A stretch of 64,000 bases of DNA from Macrostomum hystrix (Eukaryota; Platyhelminthes; Macrostomidae). A program made the translations under genes and the position numbers. Below the pieces are notes generated by a model. The model saw only the letters and a program-made list of their open reading frames with translations, made no database searches and had not been told where the DNA came from. This document shows positions 10,328-20,785 of the stretch, in pieces (positions within the stretch are counted from its first letter, which is position 1; each line of letters starts with the position of its first letter). The stretch is taken from positions 1,612,001 to 1,676,000 of the forward strand of contig CATNEN010000038.1 in NCBI GenBank assembly GCA_950097015.1, in the 5' to 3' direction.

Positions 10328-10780
10328 AAATCCCTGGTGGCAACCCCCGAATCCCTGGTGGCAACCCCCGAATCCCTGGTGGCAACCCCCGAATCCCTAG
10401 TGGCAACCCCCGAATCCCTGGTGGCAACCCCCGAATCCCGGGTGGCAACCCCCGAATCCCTAGTGGCAACCCCCGAATTCCTGGTGGCAACCCCCGAATC
10501 CCTGGTGGCAACCCCCGAATCCTTGGTGGCAACCCCGAATCCCTGGTGGCAACCCCCGAATCCCTGGTGGCAACCCCCGAATCCCTGGTGGCAACCCCCC
10601 AGATCCCTGGTGGCAACCCCGAATCCCTGGTGGCAACCCCCGAATCCCTGGTGGCAACCCCCGAATCCCTGGTGGCAACCCCGAATCCCTGGTGGCAACC
10701 CCCGAATCCCTGGTGGCAACTCCCGAATCCCTGGTGGCAACCCCCGAATCCCTGGTGGCAACCCCCCAGATCCCTTGTGG
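10328..10780. repeat. 21-bp minisatellite (aatccctggtggcaaccccc) in FMO intron 2
   Basis: There are about 21 copies of a 21-base unit with occasional 20-base copies and two cagatccctgg variants. It fills most of the intron. The long ORFs on both strands (Gly/Pro or Thr/Pro-rich) are by-products of the near-triplet period. Confidence 0.94.
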
Positions 10781-10855
10781 CAGCTGACCCAAACCCATGG
10801 TGGAAAAATCCTGGCCTTGCCTCTAGTAGCAGGAGCTACTTGAGAATAGACTCAC

Positions 10856-11020
10856 CAATTTGATAGCTGAGCATTGCCTCTCGCGGCATATATGATGGAA
10901 TCTTCTTGCCAAAGTGCTGCTCGAAAGTGTAGTCTGGAAATTCATTAATCTCCTTGGGCGCGTTGGTCCACAGGCTGTGATACATGCTGCCGTGCAACGC
11001 GTCGCCGAACTCATCTTGAC
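10856..11020 (-). CDS. FMO exon 2
   Basis: Acceptor gtacgcag|GTCAAG and donor CAAATTG|gtgagt. It encodes QDEFGDALHGSMYHSLWTN, the APKEINEFPDYTFEQHFG segment and SYMPREAMLSYQIG. The MY-LW-N-PKE and YTF-HFG-PSY-PRE pattern is diagnostic of the trimethylamine-monooxygenase type of FMO. Phase 1 in and out. Confidence 0.92.
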
Positions 11021-11179
11021 CTGCGTACGGAAGGACAAGACTCTGCGTCTGAGACAGGACAAGACTAACTTGACAAGGACACGTCAGGACTAAAGGAAAA
11101 GTCTGGGTGGAGTAACACATCGATAATACCATACGATTTTTGCACTAAAGTCCCTTTCTCTTGAAGGCCACATTCGCTT

Positions 11180-11330
11180 GGAGCCCAGAGAGATTGAACG
11201 GAGGCTAGTCGTGCAATTTACGCCCCTGAGGGCCTGCTCTGAAATACACAGTGACAGCGTTTATTCTGCCTGAATGCCAGAAAGTCAGGACAGATGTACA
11301 GACTAGTGTACAGACTGTGAATGTCACTAC
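11180..11330 (+). mobile_element. SINE family B fragment in FMO intron 1
   Basis: The segments gtcgtgcaatttacgcccct, gagggcc and agaaagtcaggacagatgta match the middle of the full SINE-B copy at 47,043-47,412 in order and spacing. The tRNA head and tail are missing. Confidence 0.6.
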
Positions 11331-11370
11331 TAATACTACTGAAGAACATCGAGGATACGCACACTTAAGA

Positions 11371-11795
11371 CAGAGACTCAAGTCAGGACTGAAGGACATG
11401 ACAGAGACTCAAGTCAGGACTGAAGGACATGGCAGAGACTCAAGTCAGGACTGAAGGACATGGCAGAGACTCAAGTCAGGACTGAAGGACATGGCAGAGA
11501 CTCAAGTCAGGACTGAAGGACATGACAGAGACTCAAGTCAGGACTGAAGGACATGGCAGAGACTCAAGTCAGGACTGAAGGACATGACAGAGACTCAAGT
11601 GAGGACTGAAGGACATGACAGAGACTCAAGTCAGGACTGAAGGACATGACAGAGACTCAAGTCAGGACTGAAGGACATGACAGAGACTCAAGTCAGGACT
11701 GAAGGACATGACAGAGACTCAAGTGAGGACTGAAGGACATGACAGAGACTCAAGTCAGCACTGAAGGACATGACGGAGACACAAGCAGGACTGAA
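11371..11795. repeat. 31-bp minisatellite in FMO intron 1
   Basis: There are about 13 copies of a 31-base unit, agagactcaagtcaggactg + aaggacatgac, with ggcag/gacag and gtcag/gtgag variants. It lies just 3' of the SINE-B fragment, whose internal agaaagtcaggacagatg resembles the unit, so the SINE may have seeded it. Confidence 0.93.
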
Positions 11796-11820
11796 GGACA
11801 AGACAGACACGCACGCATAC

Positions 11821-11992
11821 CGGTTCGCCAGGTGAAGTTCCAAAGGCCGCCCCAGTTAGCCTGCTTCTCGAAGCAGGTGACAGAAACTTTCTCCGCTTGC
11901 AAATCGCCTGACTGCCGCAGCTTCTCCAGCTGGTACAGCAGCGACATGCCAGACGGCCCGGCACCAACAAGGCAGACGCTCACTGCCGACAT
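11821..11992 (-). CDS. FMO exon 1 (start; FAD-binding motif)
   Basis: ATG at 11992, donor GAACCG|gtatgc. It encodes SVCLVGAGPSGMSLLYQLEK, whose GAGPSG is the FAD dinucleotide-binding loop at about residue 10. It continues with CFEKQANWGGLWNFTWRTG, the FMO GGLW block. FMOs oxidise soft nucleophiles with NADPH and O2. The sequence type here is that of bacterial trimethylamine monooxygenase and its animal relatives, so TMA or a similar amine is a candidate substrate (inference). The six exons join in matching phases to about 430 residues, the length of that subfamily. No signal peptide or C-terminal anchor is seen, so a soluble enzyme is likely. Confidence 0.92.
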
Positions 11993-12261
11993 CGCTCAGA
12001 ACTAAATGACCTGACAGCTGACCAATTATTAAGCTGTGGAAGGAGAGAAAATAATGATAAGACTAACCAGGGCAGAAAGCAACTATTATATTCGCTTTTT
12101 GGAGTGAAGAAAACAATACAGAATAGGGCACGGGGCATAAACAAACGCTGGATAAACAAGCTGAAAAACCACGCAGTTGCTTCACGACAAGCTCAACTGC
12201 TTGAATTGGCTAAATGGCAATTTATACTTTTATCCAAACTCGCGCAAACGCAAAAAATAAT
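11993..12261. other. FMO 5' flank
   Basis: About 270 bases upstream of the FMO start. No clear TATA box or known motif was found before the array at 12,262. Confidence 0.4.
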
Positions 12262-12748
12262 AGATTTTGTGTAGCCTTGGGTTTGTGAAGCCTTGGATTT
12301 GTGAAGCCTTGGGTTTGTGAGGCCTTGGGTTTGTGAGGCCTTGGGTTTGTGAGGCCTTGGGTTTGTGAGGCCTTGGGTTTGTGAGGCCTGGGGTTTGTGA
12401 GGCCTTGGGTTTGTGAGGCCTTGGGTTTGTGAAGCGTTGGGTTTTTTGTAGCCTTGGGTTTGTGAGGCCTTGGGTTTGTGAAGCGTTGGGTTTTTTGTAG
12501 CCTTGGGTTTGTGAAGCCTTGGGTTTGTGAAGCCTTGGGTTTGTGAAGCCTTGGGTTTGTGAAGCCTTGGGTTTGTGAAGCCTTGGGTTTGTGAAGCCTT
12601 GGGTTTGTGAAGCCTTGGGTTTGTGAGGCCTTGGGTTTGTGAGGCCTTGGGTTTGTGAGGCCTTGGGTTTGTGAGGCCTTGGTTTTGTGAGGCCTTGGGT
12701 TTGTGAAGCCTTGGGTTTGTGAGGCCTTGGGTTTGTGAGGCCTTGGTT
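12262..12748. repeat. 16-bp minisatellite (gaagccttgggtttgt) upstream of FMO
   Basis: About 30 copies with gaagc/gaggc variants and two gcgttgggttttttgta interruptions. It begins 270 bases upstream of the FMO start codon. The 207-residue ORF across it is a repeat artefact. Confidence 0.94.
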
Positions 12749-13689
12749 GGTGATTAGTGTTGACTTTACTTTATGAGTCTGAGCACTGTGAAGCGTAGGC
12801 TTTATGAAACCCAAATTTCGTGTGAAGTTTCTATTCTTGACTTCTGAAGCCAATTACCTGATAAATTTTCTGCTCTGTGAGCTGCGCATTGCTCACCTTT
12901 CGAAGCCGAAGTTGAGCTAATAATAAACAGCAGAGAATTTCTAGAGTAATTTTTCACTGAAATTAAATTTAGCTGCTAAATCGGGTTCGTTAATACTGCA
13001 TTATCTTCGCCTAATAACTTACTTTATTCTTCATCAGATGCTTCGAGCATAAGTGCCAGGTCAAGTTACCCTGTCGGGATTAACTCCTGCAAAGCCACAG
13101 AGTTAGTAGAGAAGCATGGCCAGGAAATGAAAGCTTTATTAACGCACATCACATTTCAGAGGCCTGAGCCGTGAAACTTGGTGGAGTCACACTCTGCAGT
13201 GTGCATAGCCTTGCGGACGCAGGTGAGCAACTGCTCAGATGATTCCCGAGTCTGAGCAGTCATGAATTTCTCATAGAAATATCACATAGAAAGGACCACC
13301 GGGCATTACGGCACCCATGGGACTCAAAGCTGCGCCTTAGCCCAGGCTGGCTAGCTTGAATCATGCGATCGCGCATTTTAATTAAAGACTGAAAAACACA
13401 TCTCTTCCACTCTTTGGTTCGCAAAAAGGATTTCAATTATATATAGACAAACGTCTTGTCGCAAAGACATCGTCTGCAGTTCGCTCTTCCATTAAGCAGG
13501 AAGATTTTTTGCCGAATGGAACAGATCTGTCTTAGCATTTTTTGGCCGCTGTGGATTATATTATCTGCATTTGCTTTCATTTCTACTTGCAGTAGAATAT
13601 TTCAGTGTGCTCCCTGCATTAAGACTGACATTCACTGCTGAGCTTAAAATAAATAGTGCGCCTAACTATAGTTCGGGGACCAACTGTAC
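12749..13689. other. Stretch without recognised features
   Basis: I see no array, RNA or convincing ORF. A 61-residue hydrophobic ORF at 13,456-13,641 has no support. Confidence 0.45.
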
Positions 13690-14477
13690 CCTTTTGCCCA
13701 CAGTAACTGAACCATTTTGCTAACTATAACTGAACCATTTTGCTAAATGTAACTGTACCATTCTGCTAAATGTAACTGTACCATTCTGCTAACTATAACT
13801 GTACCATTTTGCTAACTATAACTGTACCATTTTGTTAACTATAACTGAACCATTTTGCTAACTATGACTGTACCATTTTGCTAACTAACTGTATACCAAA
13901 TGCTAACTAACTGTACCAAATGCTAACTAACTGTACCAAATGCTAACTAACTGTACCAAATGCTAACTAACTGTACCAAATGCTAACTAACTGTACCAAA
14001 TGCTAACTAACTGTACCATTTTGCTAACTAACTGTATACCAAATGCTAACTAACTGTACCAAATGCTAACTAACTGTACCAAATGCTAACTAACTGTACC
14101 AAATGCTAACTAACTGTACCAAATGCTAACTAACTGTACCAAATGCTAACTAACTGTACCATTTTGCTAACTAACTGTATACCAAATGCTAACTAACTGT
14201 ACCAAATGCTAACTAACTGTACCAAATGCTAACTAACTGTACCAAATGCTAACTAACTGTACCAAATGCTAACTAACTGTACCAAATGCTAACTAACTGT
14301 ACCATTTTGCTAACTAACTGTATACCAAATGCTAACTAACTGTACCAAATGCTAACTAGCTGTACCAAATGCTAACTAACTGTACCAAATGCTAACTAAC
14401 TGTACCAAATGCTAACTAACTGTACCAAATGCTAACTAACTGTATACCAAATGCTAACTAACTGTACCAAATGCTAA
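13690..14477. repeat. 20-bp minisatellite (accaaatgctaactaactgt) with higher-order repeat
   Basis: About 39 units. The 5' end consists of older 23-base units of the type accattttgctaactataac. From about 13,880 on, a compound unit repeats: one accattttgctaactaactg + tata followed by six accaaatgctaactaactgt. That higher-order unit of roughly 145 bases recurs at least three times. Confidence 0.94.
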
Positions 14478-14737
14478 TTACTAGTAACAAAGCAATCTTG
14501 CGAGCTAAGAAAAGCTTTCAATGAAGCAACCAATTCGAGAGATTATGAATAATTTTTTTCGTAATATGATTGTTTATAAACATATGAAATATCACAGCTA
14601 CCAAATAAAACTGTCAAAGCCGTCCTTCATTGAAAAATGGCAAACAATAAAATGTTAGTTCATGTACGAGCTAGAATGTACAGAATAAACCCAGAGTAAT
14701 AATGTCGAGCTACTAAACAGATCCAAAAAGACAGTGA

Positions 14738-15042
14738 GGTTGTAGCCTAGTGGTTAGGGCGTCGGACTCACGACTTGAAGGTCGGGTGTTCGATTCCCGA
14801 TTCCACTGGAACAATTTGTGTCCTTTAGCAAGACACTTACCACTGCATTGCTTCAGTTCACCCAGCTGTTAAATGGGTACCAGCATCAGCTGGGATAATT
14901 GAAGGTGGGTGTGGCGTCCCTCCAGTCCATGGACTGAACAGCTGTACGCAGCCTTCAGATGCGCCGCGCATTGGCTGCGTCTGTGCTGTCGGCTGCACAT
15001 CTGACCCAATTGGGGCAGGTGTAATCAAAATAAATAAATATA
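14738..15042 (+). mobile_element. tRNA-derived SINE, family A (most complete copy)
   Basis: The head carries a box A (tagcctagtggttagggcg) and a box B (ggtgttcgattccc). Next comes a conserved central block (tttagcaagacacttaccac ... gctgttaaatgggtaccagc), then cagtccatggactgaacagc, ctgcacatctgacccaattg, and an A/T-rich aaataaataaata tail. Central domains of this kind define broad SINE superfamilies in invertebrates; the exact named superfamily needs a library search. The tRNA part is not a functional tRNA, since the cloverleaf does not close. Confidence 0.85.
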
Positions 15043-15558
15043 TATTGAATCCTCCGAATGATCATTTTGTAACACATTAAAACAGGGACATTTGACTAAG
15101 CAGGGTGCCTAAGCAGGGTGCTGGAATATTAGACACTCCACTTTATGAATTCCATTGATTTCTACCGAGTTAAGAACAAGGAGAAAAGTATCAGCATACG
15201 TTGAATCAACAAACAGCTAAATTGCCAAAAATATGTCACCAGTTTAAGGGCTTGAATCGAGCACATCTAACGATTCTAGCCTTGATGCTGCAGTCAAAAA
15301 ATAAAATCGTAGTTCGGACCAAGATCGAGGCATTTTCCAGATGAAGCCTGATTTATTTCAAGGGTATTGAATGCCCAAACTCTGAGAGTCTAGATTAGAA
15401 TGCAAGCGGGGAGGGTAGGGGAGCGACTGCGCTTGGATTGGCTGGCGTGAGCAGACTGGGGTTCTCGCTGCTTACCCCGTCCGAATACAGACTCATTTAG
15501 CATCGGAGGCCACAGTCAGGAAACACTGCGAAACAGACAGGCGAAGCAGGGCTCGAAA
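15043..15558. other. 5' flank of the intronless receptor
   Basis: No gene or repeat is visible. The promoter should lie here, but there is no clear TATA box close to 15,559. Confidence 0.4.
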
Positions 15559-16785
15559 ATGTTCCAGTTAGTGCTGCTTCCAGCTGGCTTCAATGCCAGC
15601 AACAGCACCAACTCCTCGGTCTGCGACAACTCCTTCGGCAGCGCCGATCCGCCTGGTCCGAACGTGCTGATATTTAAGGCGATCTTCGTAGCGCTAGGCG
15701 TGGTGAACCTCGCCTTGAACAGCCTGTCCGCTATTATCTTTCTTTGCCACAGGCGTCAAAAGGGGCGTCTAATCCGGCTTCTGCTGCTGATGCTGTCTAC
15801 CACGGAGGTGCTTGCCAACTTCGCAATGTCCAGCGTAGAGGCCAGCCGAATCGTGCTGGAGATTCGACGCGATTCAATTGTCTACGCGTCGGAAACAGTG
15901 GCTCGCCGGCTGGTACAATATCTGGCCGTGACCTGGGCCCTGGCTAATGCGGCACTGCTAGCCCGCAACTGGTGCATTGTGCTGATCGCAATCAGCCGTT
16001 GCGAAGCCGTGATTAGACCGTTCTCTCGACATACTGGTCGGCGCTGCAGTTCGCGAGCCGTCATCATCGCTTTCGCTGTCATCGCCTTGGCTGCTGGTTT
16101 TCTTAGCGCTCCGAAAGCATTCCAGGAACTGTACTACCTGTGCCCCGGCGAGCTGCGCATCGTTGGCAAGGATATCTTGATGCCGTTTGCGCACTACGGC
16201 GAGTTTTACTTGGTCACCGTGTTCTGCCAGGCCGTGCTGCCAGTGTTGATCGTCGGTGTTGCGTCTGTCGCAATGACGCTGGGCCTGCGGGCGCATCGCA
16301 GGCAAGTTGGTCAGGCGGCCGGTCGGGCGCACTACAAGGCCACTCGCATGATCCAGCTGCTGCTCGTGGTGTTCGTGTGCCTGGAGATGCCGATGTTCGT
16401 CACGGTGCTGGTTGGCATCAGAGTTCAGGACGGACCTGCTTGGGACACGTTCATGTTCTACGCTGTTGAAGTGTCCAACCTGTGCATCAATCTGGACTCC
16501 ACTTGCAACTTTGCCGTCTACATGAAAACCAACTGGGCCTTCCGCTCGGCTGTGCTGCGTCGATCTTTCCGGCTCAGGCGGGCGCCAAGGAACATTGCGG
16601 GACTGCGAGGCTCCTCCTACGTGGCATACCGGTCCACGGTCACGGCCGGTGCTAACAGGGCCAGCAGCTGCAACAACGCCAACAACGACAACAACAACAT
16701 GTCGCTGATCGTCGCTGAACAGCTCAGACGACAGCGACGAAGGCGGCTGATCAGAGCCAGCCATCAATTCGGCGTTGCCAGCTGA
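15559..16785 (+). CDS. Rhodopsin-like (class A) GPCR, intronless, 408 aa
   Basis: A complete seven-TM receptor in a single exon. The N-terminus has four N-glycosylation sequons (NAS, NST, NSS and similar). TM1 is about residues 34-58 and TM2 about 68-88. TM3 ends ARNWCIVLIAISRCEAVIRP, where SRC stands at the DRY position. TM4 is about 168-190, TM5 about 213-240 and TM6 about 268-292 (CLEMPMFVTVLV). TM7 ends NLCINLDSTCNFAVYMKTN, where DSTCNFAVY replaces NPxxY. The tail is basic, with an Asn-rich run. TM6 and TM7 motifs match the split receptor at 1887-3956, so they are relatives. Peptide-type ligands are plausible for this pattern, but nothing in the sequence fixes the ligand. Confidence 0.93.
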   Translation: MFQLVLLPAGFNASNSTNSSVCDNSFGSADPPGPNVLIFKAIFVALGVVNLALNSLSAIIFLCHRRQKGRLIRLLLLMLSTTEVLANFAMSSVEASRIVLEIRRDSIVYASETVARRLVQYLAVTWALANAALLARNWCIVLIAISRCEAVIRPFSRHTGRRCSSRAVIIAFAVIALAAGFLSAPKAFQELYYLCPGELRIVGKDILMPFAHYGEFYLVTVFCQAVLPVLIVGVASVAMTLGLRAHRRQVGQAAGRAHYKATRMIQLLLVVFVCLEMPMFVTVLVGIRVQDGPAWDTFMFYAVEVSNLCINLDSTCNFAVYMKTNWAFRSAVLRRSFRLRRAPRNIAGLRGSSYVAYRSTVTAGANRASSCNNANNDNNNMSLIVAEQLRRQRRRRLIRASHQFGVAS

Positions 16786-16940
16786 GCTGGGGACATTGCC
16801 TCGAGCTTGGAACTGAAATGAATTCGAAAGTCAGTTTTGAAAATTAAAAAATTTAAAAAATCTAAAGAGCTTTATCACCGGTCCCTCCAAGAATCATCAC
16901 TATTAAGTTTTTTCTCGCTGTATGAATAGTTTGACCGCAA

Positions 16941-16946
16941 AATAAA
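16941..16946 (+). terminator. Poly(A) signal AATAAA
   Basis: An AATAAA hexamer lies 155 bases after the receptor stop codon, followed by the GT-rich stretch gtgttttctgtattg, the usual layout of a cleavage/polyadenylation site. Confidence 0.55.
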
Positions 16947-17414
16947 GTGTTTTCTGTATTGTAAATCGTTGCACAACCTTACCAACTACTATATTCATAC
17001 TTGTAGAGCTTAGTTGTACCTATACTAAAATTTATTCAGTGTTCTTTTTCGAAAAAATGTCCTTCAAATATAAATTGAGCAGTCGTTCAAACGCCTCGGA
17101 ATGCTGCCTGATCAAAGAGCTTTGTGTTTTTCATCAATTGATTTTCTATTTTTAAAGTTTGAGTAAGCTCCAGTAGCTTGCTCAAATGGAAAATAGTAAT
17201 TAAGAAAAATGCTTCAAAAGCGTTGGAGCAAAGCGATCGCATATTCATTTAATCCCACTTAGAAAATTAGCAAGGAGTTTGAGCTCTTGAAGCTTTTTTC
17301 TAAATTGCTAAATGTCTGGTAGGATATTGCCTTTCCTTCTTTGGTGCCGTGGAAAGATTCATTGCCTGTACAAATATAATATGAACAAAATTACAGCTTA
17401 TTTCTAAAATGTTA

Positions 17415-17795
17415 CAGGTCACAAGTGCTTGGGCAAGTGGGGTGACCGGCAGTGTGGTTTACGCATGTGCCTCTCCCACCAAACTCCCTACTCCCTATTC
17501 CGCGGCGAGGCATATATTTTGGGCGCAGGTCCGCGGAGAGATGGCTTGGGGGCTTGTCGCGCCGCCGCCAACCGCCAAGGCAAAGTGACAGTGTACACTG
17601 TCTGACGATGAGAAAGTCAGGGCAGATGTACACACCTGCGTGAGCGTGTGCCTGCGTACCGTATCTGTGTGCGTGTGTGCTTAGGAGTCAGCGAAATGGG
17701 CAGAATTGCCTACTCGCTGGCTGAGGGTCGAGTGTCACTAAATGATGTGATATTGACTGTCGCACTCCTGCAATTACTATTATTATATTATTCTT
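17415..17795 (+). mobile_element. tRNA-derived SINE, family B (diverged copy, plus)
   Basis: Blocks gcctctcccaccaaactccc (head), ggcttgggggcttgtcg, gatgagaaagtcagggcaga, ggagtcagcgaaatgggcag and gtcactaaatgatgtg match the full copy at 47,043-47,412 in order. It ends in an A/T-rich attattatattattc tail. Confidence 0.78.
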
Positions 17796-18179
17796 ATGAT
17801 CAAGATGCGTCGTCCTTGGGACGTCCTTGGACTTCAGATCCCACAAGCACATTGTCACTGCCCAAATAATGAGGGGCTTGAAAGACGGCCTTGTCTATGT
17901 GCTGTTCTCATTGTCAGAAGACAAATTTCTACTTTACAGCCGCTTTCGTTGGGTGTCAGTTTTCTGTCTGGATCAGCTATGAGTTGCGTCAAGCTGAAGC
18001 AGAAAATGTCTGTCCGATCCAGGTTTCTGTGCAATTATAGCCAGGTCCCGCTAGATACTCAAGAGAACGCAATGAGCTCTGAAACTAGCGTCGTGTGATG
18101 CGACACTGACCAATTAATTTCTAGTCACTGAGGGGTCGCAAACTCTAATTTTCTCGAGCTCGAAAAGTCGCAACTTGCG
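17796..18179. other. Stretch without recognised features
   Basis: No gene, RNA or array was recognised before the 42-bp satellite. Confidence 0.4.
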
Positions 18180-20785
18180 AACTGGAAACTCGACATTCAC
18201 AATGAGACACAAAGACAATAATTACAGACGGTACAAACTCACAGTGAGACACAAAGCCAATAATTACAGCAGATGCAAACTCACAATGAGACACAAAGAC
18301 AATAATTACAGACGGTACAAACTCACAATGAGACACAAATACAATAATTACTGGCTGTGCAAACTCACAATGAGACACAAAGCCAATAATTACAGCCGGT
18401 GTAAACTCACAATGAGACACAAAGACAATAATTACAGCCGGTGCAAACTCACAATGAGACACAAAGCCAATAATTACAGCAGATGCAAACTCACAATGAG
18501 ACACAAAGACAATAATTACAGACGGTACAAACTCACAGTGAGACACAAAGCCAATAATTACAGCAGATGCAAACTCACAATGAGACACAAAGACAATAAT
18601 TACAGACGGTACAAACTCACCATGAGACACAAATACAATAATTACTGGCTGTGCAAACTCACAATGAGACACAAAGCCAATAATTACAGCCGGTGTAAAC
18701 TCACAATGAGACACAAAGACAATAATTACAGCCGGTGCAAACTCACAATGAGACACAAAGCCAATAATTACAGCCGATGCAAACTCACAATGAGAAACAA
18801 AGCCAATAATAACAGCCGGTGCAAACTCACAATGAGACACAAAGCCAATAATTACAGCCGGTGCAAACTCACAATGAGACACAAAGACAATAATTACAGC
18901 CGGTGCAAACTCACAATGAGACACAAAGCCAATAATTACAGCCGATGCAAACTCACAATGAGAAACAAAGCCAATAATAACAGCCGGTGCAAACTCACAA
19001 TGAGACACAAAGCCAATAATTACAGCCGGTGCAAACTCACAATGAGACAGAAAGCCAATAATTACAGCCGGTACAAACTCACAGTGAGACACAAAGCCAA
19101 TAATTACAGCAGATGCAAACTCACAATGAGACACAAAGATAATAATTACAGCAGATGCAAACTCACAATGAGACACAAAGCCAATAATTACAGACGGTAC
19201 AAACTCACCATGAGACACAAATACAATAATTACTGGCTGTGCAAACTCACAATGAGACACAAAGCCAATAATTACAGCCGGTGCAAACTCACAATGAGAC
19301 ACAAAGACAATAATTACAGCCGGTGCAAACTCACAATGAGACACAAAGCCAATAATTACAGCCGATGCAAACTCACAATGAGAAACAAAGCCAATAATAA
19401 CAGCCGGTGCAAACTCACAATGAGACACAAAGCCAATAATTACAGCCGGTGCAAACTCACAATGAGACAGAAAGCCAATAATTACAGCCGGTACAAACTC
19501 ACAGTGAGACACAAAGCCAATAATTACAGACGGTACAAACTCACAGTGAGACACAAAGCCAATAATTACAGCAGATGCAAACCCACAATGAGACACAAAG
19601 ACAATAATTACAGACGGTACAAACTCACCATGAGACACAAATACAATAATTACTGGCTGTGCAAACTCACAATGAGACACAAAGCCAATAATTACAGCCG
19701 GTGTAAACTCACAATGAGACACAAAGACAATAATTACAGCCGGTGCAAACTCACAATGAGACACAAAGCCAATAATTACAGCCGATGCAAACTCACAATG
19801 AGAAACAAAGCCAATAATAACAGCCGGTGCAAACTCACAATGAGACACAAAGCCAATAATTACAGCCGGTGCAAACTCACAATGAGACACAAAGACAATA
19901 ATTACAGCCGGTGCAAACTCACAATGAGACACAAAGCCAATAATTACAGCCGATGCAAACTCACAATGAGAAACAAAGCCAATAATAACAGCCGGTGCAA
20001 ACTCACAATGAGACACAAAGCCAATAATTACAGCCGGTGCAAACTCACAATGAGACAGAAAGCCAATAATTACAGCCGGTACAAACTCACAGTGAGACAC
20101 AAAGCCAATAATTACAGCAGATGCAAACTCACAATGAGACACAAAGATAATAATTACAGCAGATGCAAACTCACAATGAGACACAAAGCCAATAATTACA
20201 GCCGGTGTAAACTCACAATGAGACACAAAGACAATAATTACAGCCGATGCAAACTCACAATGAGAAACAAAGCCAATAATAACAGCCGGTGCAAACTCAC
20301 AATGAGACACAAAGACAATAATTACAGCCGGTGCAAACTCACAATGAGACAGAAAGCCAATAATTACAGCCGGTGCAAACTCACAATGAGACACAAAGAC
20401 AATAATTACAGCCGGTGCAAACTCACAATGAGACACAAAGCCAATAATTACAGCCGGTGCAAACTCACAATGAGACACAAAGCCAATAATTACAGCCGGT
20501 GCAAACTCGCAATGAGACAGAAAGCCAATAATTACAGCCGGTGCAAACTCACAATGAGACACAAAGACAATAATTACAGCCGGTGCAAACTCACAATGAG
20601 ACACAAAGCCAATAATTACAGCCGGTGCAAACTCACAATGAGACACAAAGACAATAATTACAGACGGTACAAACTCACAATGAGACACAAAGACAATAAT
20701 TACAGCCGGTGCAAACTCACAATGAGACACAAAGCCAATAATTACAGCCGGTGCAAACTCACAATGAGACACAAAAGCAATACAT
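18180..20785. repeat. 42-bp satellite, about 62 copies
   Basis: The unit is 42 bases: actcacaatgagacacaaag, then (a/c)caataattac, agccggtgcaa. Diagnostic variants (tactggctgtgc, aataataacagc, gagacagaaagc, cagtgagac) recur in the same order, for example around 18,330-18,480, 18,630-18,780, 19,220-19,350 and 19,640-19,760, so the array has a higher-order structure of several hundred bases. Because 42 is a multiple of 3, both strands are open for about 870-900 codons. I treat these ORFs as by-products: a 14-residue unit with no known domain, no start context, and equal openness on both strands. Confidence 0.95.

Noticed and set aside
13456-13641. 61-codon hydrophobic ORF
   Set aside because: Short, no start context, no neighbours, and composition like the surrounding non-coding DNA.
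14738-14812. tRNA gene at the SINE head
   Set aside because: Box A and box B are present, but the acceptor and anticodon arms do not pair properly. The sequence continues into SINE body and tail shared with other copies.
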